Shown: positions 41,678 to 50,175, numbered from the stretch's first letter. The stretch is 64,000 bases of DNA from Pacificimonas sp036351775 (GCA_036351775.1 JAZBPX010000053.1:124001-188000), one strand, 5' to 3'. Notes: generated from the sequence alone by a model not told the origin. A program made the numbers and translations.

Positions 41678-41697
41678 ATCCCGGCCTTCGCCGGGAT
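41678..41697. repeat. ATCCCGGC-CTTC-GCCGGGAT hairpin, dispersed repeat
   Basis: An 8-bp perfect stem with a CTTC loop, followed by GAC, belongs to the same family as the GTCATCCCCGCGAAGG palindromes at 49589 and 49675. It lies between the response regulator and EF-hand genes, both on the minus strand, and could act as a transcriptional attenuator after the EF-hand gene. Confidence 0.6.
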
Positions 41698-41713
41698 GAC
41701 AAGTTGAAGGGCG

Positions 41714-42223
41714 TTAGTTGCCGCGGCGGTCGCGGCGCCGTTCGCGCCGGTCCTTGCGCCGGTCCTTGCGTGCGTCCTTGGCGGCCTCGCGCTCGTCGGC
41801 GTCGATCACCCCGTCGCTGTTGCTGTCGGCGCGGGCGAAGCGTTCCAGCGCCCGCTCCTCCATCTCGGCGAGCGTGATGACACCGTCCCCGTTCGCATCG
41901 CCGCGGGCAAAGGCGCGTTCGGCGAACTTCGCGCGCATTTCCGGCGTGATCTCGCGGCGCGGGCGTTCGCTGCCGCGTTCGGCGCGGCGCTCCTGGCGGG
42001 CCTCGAGACGGTCGGCGAGGAAGGTTTCGAACTCGTCCACCGTGATCGCGCCGTCGCCGTCGGTGTCCTGCACCGCGAAGGCTTCGGCGACACCGGCAGT
42101 GACCTCATCGAGCGAGATGACGCCATCCTCGTTGATGTCGACCGCGCCGCGCTGCTGCGCGAGCCCCGGGGCGGCAAGCGTTAGGGCGGCGGCGGCGGAG
42201 AGAAGGGTAAGAGTGGTTTTCAT
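41714..42223 (-). CDS. exported EF-hand calcium-binding protein
   Basis: This 169-residue protein has a signal peptide (LTLLSAAAALTLAAPGLA-Q) and four EF-hand loops: DINEDGVISLDE, DTDGDGAITVDE, DANGDGVITLAE and DSNSDGVIDADE. It ends with a strongly basic tail (repeated RKDRRKDRRERR). A calcium-sensing or buffering role in the periplasm or outer surface is likely; the basic tail could bind anionic polymer. It is just upstream (in transcription) of the two-component genes, with about 130 bp between. Confidence 0.88.
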   Translation of the reverse strand: MKTTLTLLSAAAALTLAAPGLAQQRGAVDINEDGVISLDEVTAGVAEAFAVQDTDGDGAITVDEFETFLADRLEARQERRAERGSERPRREITPEMRAKFAERAFARGDANGDGVITLAEMEERALERFARADSNSDGVIDADEREAAKDARKDRRKDRRERRRDRRGN

Positions 42224-42333
42224 TTGGGATGGTCCTTTTTGCTTGGCGTTGGTGTTCCCTGTCAGGCCTCGCCTTATGAACCCGCCCTGTCGCAGAGCTT
42301 TGTCAGCCGCGTGGAGAGTTGTCGCAAATTGTA

Positions 42334-42999
42334 TCAGGATATGAGGTCGACGAGGCGCTTCGCCGTGGCCTCGGCGCTCGGCAGCGTGTCCGGATCCTCT
42401 CCCGGGAAGGCGCTGGCGCGCATGTCGGTGGCCGTTCCGCCGGGATCGAAGATGTGGACGCGCGCGCGGTCATGCTCCGCCGCATAAGTGTTCAGTAGGT
42501 TTTCGAGCGCGGCCTTCGACGCGGCATAGGGGCCCCAGTAGGCGCGCGGCTTCTGCGCGACGGAGGAGGTGACGCCGACCACCTCCGGTGCGTTTTCGGC
42601 GGCACGGAGTAGAGGGTCGAACGCCTTCAGAAGGCGGAAGTTCGCAGCGACGTTGACCGTGAAAATCTGCGCGAAGTCCTTGTCGGAAACATGGGCGAGC
42701 GGGCCGAGCTCGCCAAGCTGGCCGGCGTTCAGGATGAGTGCGTCGAGCCGGGCCCAGCGGCCATGAACGGCCTGCGCGAGCCGTGCGATGGCTTCAGCGT
42801 CGGCGAGGTCGAAGGGGGCAAGGGTGGCGGTGCCGCCTGCGGCGTGGATCGTGTCCTCGACCTCCTCAAGGCCGCCCTCCGTGCGAGCGGTCAGCAGGAC
42901 GTGGTAGCCTTTTGCGGCGAGGAGTTTGGCCGTTTCCGCGCCGATCCCGCGCGAGGCACCGGTGATGAGGGCGAGGGGCTTTTCGTCGATATCGGTCAT
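42334..42999 (-). CDS. SDR family oxidoreductase
   Basis: This 221-residue short-chain dehydrogenase has the NAD(P) motif TGASRGIGAETAKLL, the NAG motif LILNAGQLGEL, a Ser in VTSSVAQKP and the catalytic Y-x-x-x-K in YWGPYAASKAAL. The substrate is unknown. It starts 5 nt after the purF stop (same strand), so the two are probably co-transcribed; the pairing is found in other sphingomonads but does not reveal a function. Confidence 0.9.
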   Translation of the reverse strand: MTDIDEKPLALITGASRGIGAETAKLLAAKGYHVLLTARTEGGLEEVEDTIHAAGGTATLAPFDLADAEAIARLAQAVHGRWARLDALILNAGQLGELGPLAHVSDKDFAQIFTVNVAANFRLLKAFDPLLRAAENAPEVVGVTSSVAQKPRAYWGPYAASKAALENLLNTYAAEHDRARVHIFDPGGTATDMRASAFPGEDPDTLPSAEATAKRLVDLIS

Positions 43000-43004
43000 C
43001 GTGG

Positions 43005-44510
43005 TCAGGCCGCCGCGCCGGTCAGGAGCTGGAACTGGTCGCCGCCGACATCATCCTCCTGGTCAGTCAGGCTGGTCGGGTAAGCCCCGGTAAAACAGGC
43101 GTCGCAATATTGCGGCCGGGCCTCGTCGCGGCCGTCCAGCTCGACCGCGCGGTAAAGGCCGTCGACACTGATGAAGGCGAGGCTGTCGGTCTTGATGAAG
43201 TCGTTCATGCTGGTGACCGGCATCTGCGCGGCGAGCAGCTTTGATTTTTCCGGCGTGTCGACACCGTAGAAGCAGGGGTTGCGCGTGGGCGGGCTGGCGA
43301 TGCGCATGTGCACCTCGCGCGCGCCGGCATCGCGCATCATCTGGACGATCTTCAGGCTGGTGGTGCCGCGGACGATGGAATCGTCGACGAGGACGATTCG
43401 CTTGCCCTTGACCAGTTCGCGGTTGGCGTTGTGTTTCAACTTTACCGAGAGGTCGCGGATCGCCTGTCCCGGCTGGATGAAGGTGCGGCCGACATAGTGC
43501 GAGCGTACGATGCCCTGTTCGAAGGGGATGCCCGATGCCTGGCTGAAGCCGAGCGCGGCGGGGTTGCCGCTGTCGGGGACGGGGATGACGATATCGGCAT
43601 CCACCGGGCTCTCCTCGGCCAGCTCGCGGCCGATGTTCTTCCGAACCTGGTAGACGCTGAGGCCGTCGAGGAAACTATCGGGCCGCGAGAAATAGACATG
43701 TTCGAAGATGCAGGGGCGAGGGGCCTGTTCCGCAAAGGGGCGGATAGAGCGGATGCCCTTTTCGTTGATAACGATCATCTCGCCCGGATCGAGCTGGCGG
43801 ATGAAGGTCGCGCCGACGACGTCGAGAGCGACGGTTTCGGAGGCGACGATGTGCGCGTCGTCAAGGCGGCCGAGAACAAGCGGGCGGATGCCGAGAGGGT
43901 CGCGGACGGCGATCAGCCCCTCGGGCGTCAGGCAGGCGAGGGAATAGGCACCCTCCACCTGTTTCAGCGCGTCGATGATACGGTCAAGGAGGGGCCGGTA
44001 GCTGGACGTCGCGACAAGGTGGATGATGACCTCGGTGTCGGACGTCGACTGGAAGATGCTGCCGCGCTTGTTAAGGCCGCGGCGAAGGTGAAGAGCATTC
44101 GAGATGTTGCCGTTATGCGCCACGGCAAAGCCGCCGGTCGTCAGCTCCGCGAACAGCGGCTGAACGTTCCGCATCGCCGTCTCGCCGGTGGTGGCGTAAC
44201 GGGTGTGGCCTATGGAGGCCGAGCCGGGCAGCTGGCGGATGGTCGAGTCGTCGGAGAAATTCTCCGCGACATGGCCGTTCGCGCGCTTCGTGTAGAACTG
44301 GTCGCCGTCGAGGCTGGTGATTCCCGCCGCCTCCTGCCCGCGGTGCTGAAGCGCGTGGAGGCCGAGTGCGGTCAGCGCGGCGGCCCCGTCCATGCCGTAA
44401 ACGCCGAACACGCCGCACTCCTCATGCAGCTTGTCCGAATCGAACGGGTCGGTCGTCAGCATCGGCAGCGGTCCGGGTCTCGTGGGCTGGGAAAGGGGCT
44501 CGCGCGCCAT
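43005..44510 (-). CDS. purF: amidophosphoribosyltransferase
   Basis: This enzyme makes the first committed step of purine synthesis: PRPP plus glutamine to phosphoribosylamine. The 501-residue protein has the class II glutaminase nucleophile at Cys32 in EECGVFGVYG, which needs propeptide removal, then ALQHRGQEAAGI and GHTRYATTG. The phosphoribosyltransferase motif is RIVLVDDSIVRGTTSLKIV. Start choice is uncertain: ATG 44510 or an internal ATG at 44462; neither has a clear ribosome site. The divergent small gene at 44598 shares the short upstream region. Confidence 0.95.
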   Translation of the reverse strand: MAREPLSQPTRPGPLPMLTTDPFDSDKLHEECGVFGVYGMDGAAALTALGLHALQHRGQEAAGITSLDGDQFYTKRANGHVAENFSDDSTIRQLPGSASIGHTRYATTGETAMRNVQPLFAELTTGGFAVAHNGNISNALHLRRGLNKRGSIFQSTSDTEVIIHLVATSSYRPLLDRIIDALKQVEGAYSLACLTPEGLIAVRDPLGIRPLVLGRLDDAHIVASETVALDVVGATFIRQLDPGEMIVINEKGIRSIRPFAEQAPRPCIFEHVYFSRPDSFLDGLSVYQVRKNIGRELAEESPVDADIVIPVPDSGNPAALGFSQASGIPFEQGIVRSHYVGRTFIQPGQAIRDLSVKLKHNANRELVKGKRIVLVDDSIVRGTTSLKIVQMMRDAGAREVHMRIASPPTRNPCFYGVDTPEKSKLLAAQMPVTSMNDFIKTDSLAFISVDGLYRAVELDGRDEARPQYCDACFTGAYPTSLTDQEDDVGGDQFQLLTGAAA

Positions 44511-44597
44511 ATAGGAATGCGGCGGCCGCTTGTCGCCCTTTTGTCACAAACATGCGCCTCATGCGTTGGGCACATGGATGAAAGGAGACCGGACGAT

Positions 44598-44846
44598 ATG
44601 GCAAGGGATCATGGCAGCAGCATCAAGGATGACAAGCTGTCCGAAGACCTGAAGGACGAAGGCTATTCGAAGGAGAAAGCGGCGCGGATCGCCAATGCGA
44701 AGGCCTCCGGCGACGTGGACCAGGACAGCCGCCCCTATGAGGAGCGGACGAAGGAGGAGCTGTATGACCAGGCGCAGGAGGTTGGCATCGAAGGGCGTAG
44801 CGACATGACCAAGGACGAGCTGATCGAGGCGCTGAGGAACCACTGA
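44598..44846 (+). CDS. small Rho N-terminal-like domain protein
   Basis: This 82-residue hydrophilic protein has a first half (SEDLKDEGYSKEKAARIANA) resembling the DUF7218-like 'KDDE...GxSKEKAARIAN' family, and a second half (TKEELYDQAQEVGIEGRSDM, then TKDELIEALRNH) with the Rho-N/SAP-like helix-extended-helix. It may bind nucleic acid. AAGGAG lies 10 nt upstream of the ATG at 44598; an in-frame ATG at 44574 is the alternative. Similar small proteins are widespread in proteobacteria and often stress-induced, but the role is unknown. Confidence 0.75.
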   Translation: MARDHGSSIKDDKLSEDLKDEGYSKEKAARIANAKASGDVDQDSRPYEERTKEELYDQAQEVGIEGRSDMTKDELIEALRNH

Positions 44847-44892
44847 GCGCGGGCGTTTCCATTCGCCGGTTCGCGCCGTAAGCGTCGGTGTG

Positions 44893-45252
44893 ATGGACCG
44901 CGATGAAACAACCACGCTTGACTTAAAGTTCGGGGCTGACGGGCTGGTGACGGCTGTCGCGCAAGATGCTGCGACCGGCGAAATCCTGATGCTGGCGCAC
45001 ATGAATGCGGAGGCGTTTCAGGCGACGCTGGAGACGGGGAAGGCGACCTTCTGGTCGCGCTCGCGGCGGGCACTTTGGATCAAAGGCGAGACGAGCGGGA
45101 ATACGCTGTCGGTGCTGGAGGTGCTGGTCGACTGCGACCAGGATGCGGTGCTGTTGAAGGTCGAGGCTGCGGGGCCGGCCTGTCACACGGGGCGGCGAAG
45201 TTGTTTTTATCGGCGGGTCGAGGGTGACCGGCTGGTCTTTGCTGACCCGTGA
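44893..45252 (+). CDS. hisI: phosphoribosyl-AMP cyclohydrolase
   Basis: This 119-residue HisI catalyses the third step of histidine synthesis. It shows DLKFGADGLVTAVAQD, MLAHMNAEAFQATLETGKAT, the metal-binding DCDQDAVLLKV and the zinc Cys pair in GPACHTGRRSCFYR. It is separate from HisE, as usual in alphaproteobacteria. The ATG at 44893 follows an in-frame GTG by one codon. The stop overlaps the GTG of the following gene. Confidence 0.93.
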   Translation: MDRDETTTLDLKFGADGLVTAVAQDAATGEILMLAHMNAEAFQATLETGKATFWSRSRRALWIKGETSGNTLSVLEVLVDCDQDAVLLKVEAAGPACHTGRRSCFYRRVEGDRLVFADP

Positions 45253-45887
45253 ACGTCTGGCTGATCGGCGGGACGGGGCTGGCCGGGAGCGGGGTTCGCG
45301 AGCGGCTGCGGGTGCGGGACGGCGTCACGCTGACGTCGCTGGTGCGGCGGGCGGTGCCGGGTGACGATATGCTTGTCGTTGACTTTGACGATCTGGTGAG
45401 CGGTCTTGCGGGGCGGCGCGCCGATGTCGCGATTTCCTGTCTGGGCAGCACGATCAGGAAAGCGGGAAGCTGGGAACGGTTTCGCGCGATCGATACCGGG
45501 TATGTGCTGGCCTTTGCCATGGCGGCGAAGGCGGCGGGGGCGCGGCAGTTCATCCATGTTTCCTCCGTGGGTGCGCAAGCGGGCGCGAAAAATCGCTATC
45601 TGGCGATGAAGGGTGAAACGGAGGCTGGATTGGCGCGGCTGGGCTTCGAGCGGCTGGATATATTGCGGCCCGGTTTGCTCTTGGGAGCGCGGCGGGAGTT
45701 TCGGCTGGCGGAGCGGATCGGGGCGGCGCTGTCGCCGGCCCTGTCGCCGCTGCTGCGCGGGAAGGCGGCGCGGTACAGAGGCATTGCGGCGGATGAGGTG
45801 TCGAGGGCGATTGCGGCACTTGCCGGGCGGCCTGAAACCGGGCGGTTCGTTCACTTCAATCCGGAGATCGAGCGCCTTTCGCGATGA
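45249..45887 (+). CDS. NAD(P)-binding Rossmann protein (HTATIP2-like)
   Basis: This 212-residue protein starts with the dinucleotide motif VWLIGGTGLAGSGV, has VAISCLGSTIRKAGSWERFR (strand 4), FIHVSSVGAQAGAKNRYLAM (Ser plus a Y-x-x-x-K variant) and LDILRPGLLLGARREFR. It belongs to the atypical SDR group related to the human HTATIP2/TIP30 oxidoreductase; the bacterial function is unknown. The GTG start overlaps the hisI stop, so the two are co-transcribed. Confidence 0.82.
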   Translation: MNVWLIGGTGLAGSGVRERLRVRDGVTLTSLVRRAVPGDDMLVVDFDDLVSGLAGRRADVAISCLGSTIRKAGSWERFRAIDTGYVLAFAMAAKAAGARQFIHVSSVGAQAGAKNRYLAMKGETEAGLARLGFERLDILRPGLLLGARREFRLAERIGAALSPALSPLLRGKAARYRGIAADEVSRAIAALAGRPETGRFVHFNPEIERLSR

Positions 45888-45897
45888 TCACGTTGGA

Positions 45898-45912
45898 TTG
45901 ACGTTTACGTAA
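45898..45912. promoter_or_regulatory. TTGACGTTTACGTAA, candidate MerR-type operator
   Basis: The motif lies 22 bp upstream of the MerR gene start. It contains two ACGT blocks spaced by TT and could double as a -35 element (TTGACG). ACGTTTACGTAA-like sequences are reminiscent of LiuR/MerR operators upstream of branched-chain or fatty acid catabolic genes. This is inference from motif shape. Confidence 0.45.
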
Positions 45913-45933
45913 GGGTAAGCTACAGGATCGGTC

Positions 45934-46365
45934 ATGCAGCCAACCGACTTCCTTTCGATCGTGACGCCTGCCGCTAAGGACTCGTTTACGATCGGTGATC
46001 TGAGCCATGAGTTTGGCGTCACGGCGCGCACCATCCGCTTCTACGAGAGCGAAGGCCTGCTGAGCCCGAAGCGGGACGGGCAGGCGCGTATCTATTCGAA
46101 GGGCGACCGCGCCCGGCTGGGCTGGATATTGCGCGGGAAGCGCGTGGGCTTTTCGCTCGCCGACATTGCCGAACTGCTGTCCATGTATGAACAGGGCAGC
46201 CCGGCGAAGCAGCAGGCCGCGCTTGCCGAACGTCTAGAGGGCCGGGTCGATGCCCTGCGCGCCCAGCGCGACGACCTCGACGCCACGATCACCGAACTGA
46301 CCGACTTTCTCGATACCCTGACTACCGACCCGGCGGATGCCGGAACGCAGAAAAGGACCGCCTGA
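45934..46365 (+). CDS. MerR family regulator (LiuR-like) of acyl-CoA degradation
   Basis: This 143-residue protein has the MerR winged-helix signature FTIGDLSHEFGVTARTIRFY, then ESEGLLSPKR, then RARLGWILRGKRVGFSLADI and a C-terminal coiled coil (ERLEGRVDALRAQRDDLDAT). No cysteine cluster for metals is seen, so an organic effector such as an acyl-CoA is likely. It is 3 nt upstream of a FadE-type acyl-CoA dehydrogenase gene, like LiuR/PsrA-type arrangements, and probably controls that operon and itself. Confidence 0.88.
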   Translation: MQPTDFLSIVTPAAKDSFTIGDLSHEFGVTARTIRFYESEGLLSPKRDGQARIYSKGDRARLGWILRGKRVGFSLADIAELLSMYEQGSPAKQQAALAERLEGRVDALRAQRDDLDATITELTDFLDTLTTDPADAGTQKRTA

Positions 46366-46368
46366 GCC

Positions 46369-48171
46369 ATGCCCCGCTATACCGCCCCCGTTCGCGATAC
46401 GCAGTTCGTCCTGGACGAGGTCGTCCAGCTGTCGAATTACGCCAACCTGCCCGGTTTCGAGGAGGCGACGCCTGATATGGTCTCGGCGATCTTGGAAGAG
46501 GGCGGCAAGTTCGTGTCCGAGGTGCTGTTCCCGCTGAACCAGTCGGGCGATCGTGAGGGCTGCACGCGCCACAAGGATGGCTCGGTGACGACGCCGAAGG
46601 GCTTCAAGGCGGCCTATGACCAGTTCGTCGAGGGCGGCTGGGGGACGCTGGGCGCGCCGAAAGCCTATGGCGGGCAGGGCCTGCCGCACGCGCTGTCGAT
46701 GGCGATGGAGGAGTTCATGTCGTCCGCAAACATGGCGTTCGGCATGTACCCCGGCCTGACCGCCGGAGCGGTCGCGGCGATCAACGTGCGCGGATCGGAC
46801 GAGCAGAAGGAAACCTACCTTCCGAAGATGATCTCCGGCGAGTGGACCGGTACAATGAACCTGACCGAGCCGCACTGCGGGACCGACCTTGGCCTCATTC
46901 GCACCAAGGCGGCGGACAATGGCGACGGCAGCTATGCGATCACGGGCACGAAGATCTTCATTTCCGCCGGTGAGCACGACCTGTCGTCGAACATCATCCA
47001 CCTGGTGCTGGCGAAGCGCGAAGGTGCGCCGGACGATGTAAAGGGCATTTCGCTGTTCATCGTGCCGAAGTTCATCCTCGACGAGAATGGCGAGCCGGGC
47101 GCGAAGAACAGCCTGGGCTGCGGCTCCATCGAGGAAAAGATGGGCATTCATGCGAACGCGACCTGCGTCATGAACTATGACGGCGCGACCGGCTATCTGG
47201 TCGGGGAGCCGGAGCGGGGCCTGGAGGCCATGTTCATCATGATGAACGCGGCGCGCCTTGGCGTTGGTATCCAGGGCTTGTCGCAGGGCGAGGTCGCCTA
47301 TCAGAACGCGGTCGACTATGCGCTCGACCGGCGGCAGGGCCGCGCGCTGACGGGCGTTGCCGACGAGGACGCAAAGGCCGATCCGATCATCGTGCATCCC
47401 GACGTGCGGCGGATGCTGATGGACGCCAAGGCCTTCACCGAGGGCGCCCGCGCGCTGAGCCTGTGGGCGGCGCTGCAGATCGACCTGGCGCATGCCGCGC
47501 AGAGCGAGGAGGAGCGGGAGGCCGCGGATGATATCGTCGGCCTGCTGACCCCGGTCATCAAGGGCTACTTCACCGACAAGGGTTTCGAGACCGCGGTGCA
47601 GGCGCAGCAGGTCTATGGCGGCCATGGCTATGTGCAGGAATGGGGCATGGAGCAATATGTGCGCGACGCCCGCATTGCCCAGATTTATGAGGGCACCAAC
47701 GGTATCCAGGCCATGGACCTTGTCGGGCGCAAGCTGGGCCGGAAGGGCGGCAAGGCGCTGATGCAGTTTGCCGAGATGGTGAACGGCGAGATTGCCGCGG
47801 CGAAGGAGGACGAGACGCTGAAGCCGATGGCGGAGCAGCTGGAAAAGGCCGGCGGCGAGCTGCAGGCCGCGACCATGTGGCTGATGCAGAACGGCACGGC
47901 GAACCCGAACCACGCGGGGGCGGGGGCGGTGCCCTACATGCACCTGATGGGCATCATCGCGCTCGGCCTGATGTGGCTGAAGATGGCGGGCGCGGCCTCG
48001 GCGAAGCTGGCGAACGGCGCGGCGGGCGATGCTTTCTATGAAGCGAAAATCGACACCGCGCGTTATTATATGGACCGGTACCTGCCCGATGCGGGCGCGC
48101 TGCGCCGCAGGCTGGAGAGCGGCGCGGACAGCCTGATGGCTCTGCCCGAAGCGGCGTTCGGGACGGCGTAG
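46369..48171 (+). CDS. acyl-CoA dehydrogenase (FadE-type, with C-terminal extension)
   Basis: This 600-residue flavoprotein is of the long acyl-CoA dehydrogenase class. The FAD/substrate motif is TGTMNLTEPHCGTDLGLIRT, then GTKIFISAGEHD, and the C-terminal helical domain carries QVYGGHGYVQEWGMEQYVRD, then RIAQIYEGTNGIQAMDLVGR, with the catalytic Glu in YEGTNG. A further extension of about 130 residues follows (the acyl-CoA dehydrogenase C-terminal domain). It catalyses alpha,beta-dehydrogenation in fatty acid beta-oxidation. It is adjacent to and likely controlled by the MerR regulator. Confidence 0.92.
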   Translation: MPRYTAPVRDTQFVLDEVVQLSNYANLPGFEEATPDMVSAILEEGGKFVSEVLFPLNQSGDREGCTRHKDGSVTTPKGFKAAYDQFVEGGWGTLGAPKAYGGQGLPHALSMAMEEFMSSANMAFGMYPGLTAGAVAAINVRGSDEQKETYLPKMISGEWTGTMNLTEPHCGTDLGLIRTKAADNGDGSYAITGTKIFISAGEHDLSSNIIHLVLAKREGAPDDVKGISLFIVPKFILDENGEPGAKNSLGCGSIEEKMGIHANATCVMNYDGATGYLVGEPERGLEAMFIMMNAARLGVGIQGLSQGEVAYQNAVDYALDRRQGRALTGVADEDAKADPIIVHPDVRRMLMDAKAFTEGARALSLWAALQIDLAHAAQSEEEREAADDIVGLLTPVIKGYFTDKGFETAVQAQQVYGGHGYVQEWGMEQYVRDARIAQIYEGTNGIQAMDLVGRKLGRKGGKALMQFAEMVNGEIAAAKEDETLKPMAEQLEKAGGELQAATMWLMQNGTANPNHAGAGAVPYMHLMGIIALGLMWLKMAGAASAKLANGAAGDAFYEAKIDTARYYMDRYLPDAGALRRRLESGADSLMALPEAAFGTA

Positions 48172-48342
48172 GGCATCCCCCTCCCCCGAAGAGAGCGGCG
48201 AAAGGCCTGGAAACGCGGCATGCGGCGCGACCACGGGCGGTTCGTCGCACATTTGAGTCGGTTCGTCCCGCCTGCGGCGACCGGTCACTTCAAGTTCAGG
48301 AAAATCCTCGTATCTCTAGTCATGAAGAGCGAGGGAGACAGC

Positions 48343-49416
48343 ATGGATAGACAGGGTATCGCGCACAAAGAACAGAGCGACGTTTCGATTTTTCATCGCT
48401 TGCTGATCCCGCTTCTGGCGGTGATCGCATTGGTGCTGTCCGCAAATCCTGTCTCGGCCCAGAGCCTGCTCGACAATCCGCGCTACGCCGCGATTGTCGT
48501 CGACGCCGACACCCGCGAGGTTCTTTATGCGCGGAACGCCGACGCGGCGCGGCATCCGGCCTCCATCACGAAGGTCATGACGCTGATGCTGGCGTTCGAG
48601 GAAATCGACGCTGGCCGCCTCACGTTCGATGACCGGGTGTATTTCTCCGCCCACGCCGCCAAGCAGCCGCCGTCGAAACTGGGCATCGGCAAGGGCGGCT
48701 GGATCACGGTCGAACAGGCCATCCGGCTTCTCTCCACGAAGTCCGCCAATGATGTGGCTGTCGCGCTCGCCGAGCGGATCGAGGGCAGCGAAGTCGCCTT
48801 CGCGCAGCGCATGACGGAAAAGGCCCGCTCGCTGGGGATGAACGCGACGGCATTCTACAACGCCAGCGGCCTGCCGAACCCGGCGCACTCGACGTCGGCG
48901 CGCGACCTGGCGACCATGTCGGCGGCGCTGATGCGCGACTATCCGCACTATTACGCCTTCTTCTCGCAGCGGTCCTACACGATGGGCGCGAAGCATTTCC
49001 CGAACCACAACCGCCTGCTTGGCAAGTTCGTCGGGCTGGACGGCATCAAGACCGGCTATACCCGGGCCAGCGGCTTCACCTTGGCCGCCTCCGCCCAGCG
49101 TGACGGGACGCGCCTGATCGCGATTGTCCTCGGCGCAAACACGAGCCGGGCGCGGAACGACAATATCGCGGCGCTGCTGGAATCGGGCTTCGACGTGCTG
49201 CGCTCGCGCCGCGCTGGCCGGACGATGACTATTGCGAGCTACATGAACGAGCCGGAGCCCGTATTCGACCTGTGGAACGGACCGGCGACCGCGCAGGGGT
49301 CTGCGATGCCGGAGGATGACCTGGACTTCGATCCGACGAGCAGCCTGGACCTGCCGAGCGTGCTGTCGCCCTTCGCGCCGATGGGGACGTTCGAGAGCTA
49401 CGCCTGGCTGCGCTAG
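48343..49416 (+). CDS. D-alanyl-D-alanine carboxypeptidase (penicillin-binding, S11 family)
   Basis: This 357-residue enzyme has a signal segment (LLIPLLAVIALVLSANPVSA-Q) and the three S11 motifs: S-x-x-K at Ser74 (HPASITKVMT), S-x-N in LLSTKSANDVAVAL, and K-T-G in LDGIKTGYTRAS. It trims pentapeptide stems of peptidoglycan in the periplasm. The C-terminal region after about residue 290 is Pro/Asp-rich and lacks an obvious DacA beta domain. GAGGGAG six to seven nt upstream supports the ATG at 48343; upstream in-frame ATGs (e.g. 48322) are less likely. Confidence 0.9.
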   Translation: MDRQGIAHKEQSDVSIFHRLLIPLLAVIALVLSANPVSAQSLLDNPRYAAIVVDADTREVLYARNADAARHPASITKVMTLMLAFEEIDAGRLTFDDRVYFSAHAAKQPPSKLGIGKGGWITVEQAIRLLSTKSANDVAVALAERIEGSEVAFAQRMTEKARSLGMNATAFYNASGLPNPAHSTSARDLATMSAALMRDYPHYYAFFSQRSYTMGAKHFPNHNRLLGKFVGLDGIKTGYTRASGFTLAASAQRDGTRLIAIVLGANTSRARNDNIAALLESGFDVLRSRRAGRTMTIASYMNEPEPVFDLWNGPATAQGSAMPEDDLDFDPTSSLDLPSVLSPFAPMGTFESYAWLR

Positions 49417-49476
49417 GGGTTTGCGGGGGCGGCGTGGGGTCGCCTGTAAGACCGGCAGACGCCACGGCTCATTCAC

Positions 49477-49507
49477 CTGTCATCCTGAAACAATTCTAGG
49501 ATGACAG
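49477..49507. terminator. CTGTCATCCT / AGGATGACAG hairpin
   Basis: A perfect 10-bp inverted repeat with an 11-nt AT-rich spacer lies about 60 bp after the carboxypeptidase stop. It shares the GTCATCC...GGATGAC ends with the other dispersed repeats in the window and may end transcription, although no U-tract follows. Confidence 0.5.
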
Positions 49508-49588
49508 AATAGCGAAGCGGGGTTGGCTATCGGCCTAGCTGCTGTCGCGCCTCGCTGGCCTAAGTTATCGCTTGATTCGCCAACAAAC

Positions 49589-49701
49589 TGTCATCCCCGC
49601 GAAGGCGGGGATCCATTGCCCTGATTGGTCAACGAATGCTGTCGCTCGGTTAATTCTGAACCGCAGAGCATGAGTGGATCCCCGCTTTCGCGGGGATGAC
49701 A
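49589..49701. repeat. pair of 27-nt inverted repeats (GTCATCCCCGC family)
   Basis: The left arm 49589-49615 and right arm 49675-49701 are reverse complements at 26 of 27 positions, and each is itself a hairpin (ATCCCCGC/GCGGGGAT). The 59 bases between them are unremarkable. The same family occurs at 41678 and, with a different core, at 49477 and 56186-56262. Confidence 0.8.
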
Positions 49702-49761
49702 GCTTTTTGATCGGGGATAACAGCTCTTTGATAAGGTTGGTCGAGCCGAGTGCTGGCGTTA

Positions 49762-49793
49762 CGCTACGCCGCTACGCCGCTACGCCGCTACGC
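49762..49793. repeat. tandem 8-nt repeat CGCTACGC x4
   Basis: Four perfect tandem copies of CGCTACGC are followed by imperfect copies to about 49855, overlapping the final codons of the minus-strand DUF4170 gene (its Ala-rich end DSAAA). The array may vary in length between strains. Confidence 0.8.
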
Positions 49794-49843
49794 TGGGCCG
49801 CCGCCGCGGCGCTACGTCGGCGCGCCGCTACGCTGCCACACCG

Positions 49844-50104
49844 CTACGCCGCTGCGCTGTCCTCGTCTTCCGGTTCCAGCAGTTCGTGCAGGTGGACGAC
49901 GAGGTATTTCATCTCGGCGTCGTCGACGGTGCGCTGGGCGTTGGCGCGCCAGGCCTTCTCGGCTTCCCGGTAGCTGGGGAAAATGCCGACGACGTCGAGC
50001 GCCTTGACGTCCTCGAAATCGAGACCGCGCGGATCCTTCACCCGGCCGCCGAACACGAGGTGAAGGCGGGGGTTCGGAAGTTCTTCCTGAGTGTGCTTTT
50101 TCAT
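49844..50104 (-). CDS. DUF4170 family protein
   Basis: This 86-residue protein matches the small alphaproteobacterial DUF4170 family: HLVFGGRVKDPRGLDFEDVK, then VVGIFPSYREAEKAWRANAQ and DDAEMKYLVVHLHELLEP. The fold resembles a short beta-alpha domain. The function is unknown; family members are broadly conserved single genes. The last few codons (EDEDSAAA) fall in a degenerate tandem repeat, so the C-terminus may be variable. Confidence 0.85.
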   Translation of the reverse strand: MKKHTQEELPNPRLHLVFGGRVKDPRGLDFEDVKALDVVGIFPSYREAEKAWRANAQRTVDDAEMKYLVVHLHELLEPEDEDSAAA

Positions 50105-50175
50105 GGGGCGGGGCTATAGCCGCCCGCGCCCCCGGCGGCAATGAATGATGGCCAGAGGCGCGGCCGGGAAAAGCC

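Larger units (their letters stand above)
49417..49843. other. 427-bp noncoding, repeat-rich region
   Basis: No gene is seen. The stretch contains a hairpin right after the carboxypeptidase gene (49477-49507), a pair of 27-nt inverted repeats (49589-49615 and 49675-49701), and four tandem 8-nt CGCTACGC units (49762-49793) followed by degenerate copies that run into the 3' end of the DUF4170 gene. Confidence 0.7.

Noticed and set aside
43308..44597. Long upstream extension of the small Rho-N gene
   Set aside because: It is antisense to purF; only the last 82 codons from 44598 have a ribosome site and family resemblance.
46234..48288. 684-codon open frame on the minus strand
   Set aside because: It is the antisense shadow of the acyl-CoA dehydrogenase gene, with no family motifs.
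49762..49860. Possible CRISPR-like array
   Set aside because: It consists of direct 8-nt tandem units without spacers; no cas genes are present.
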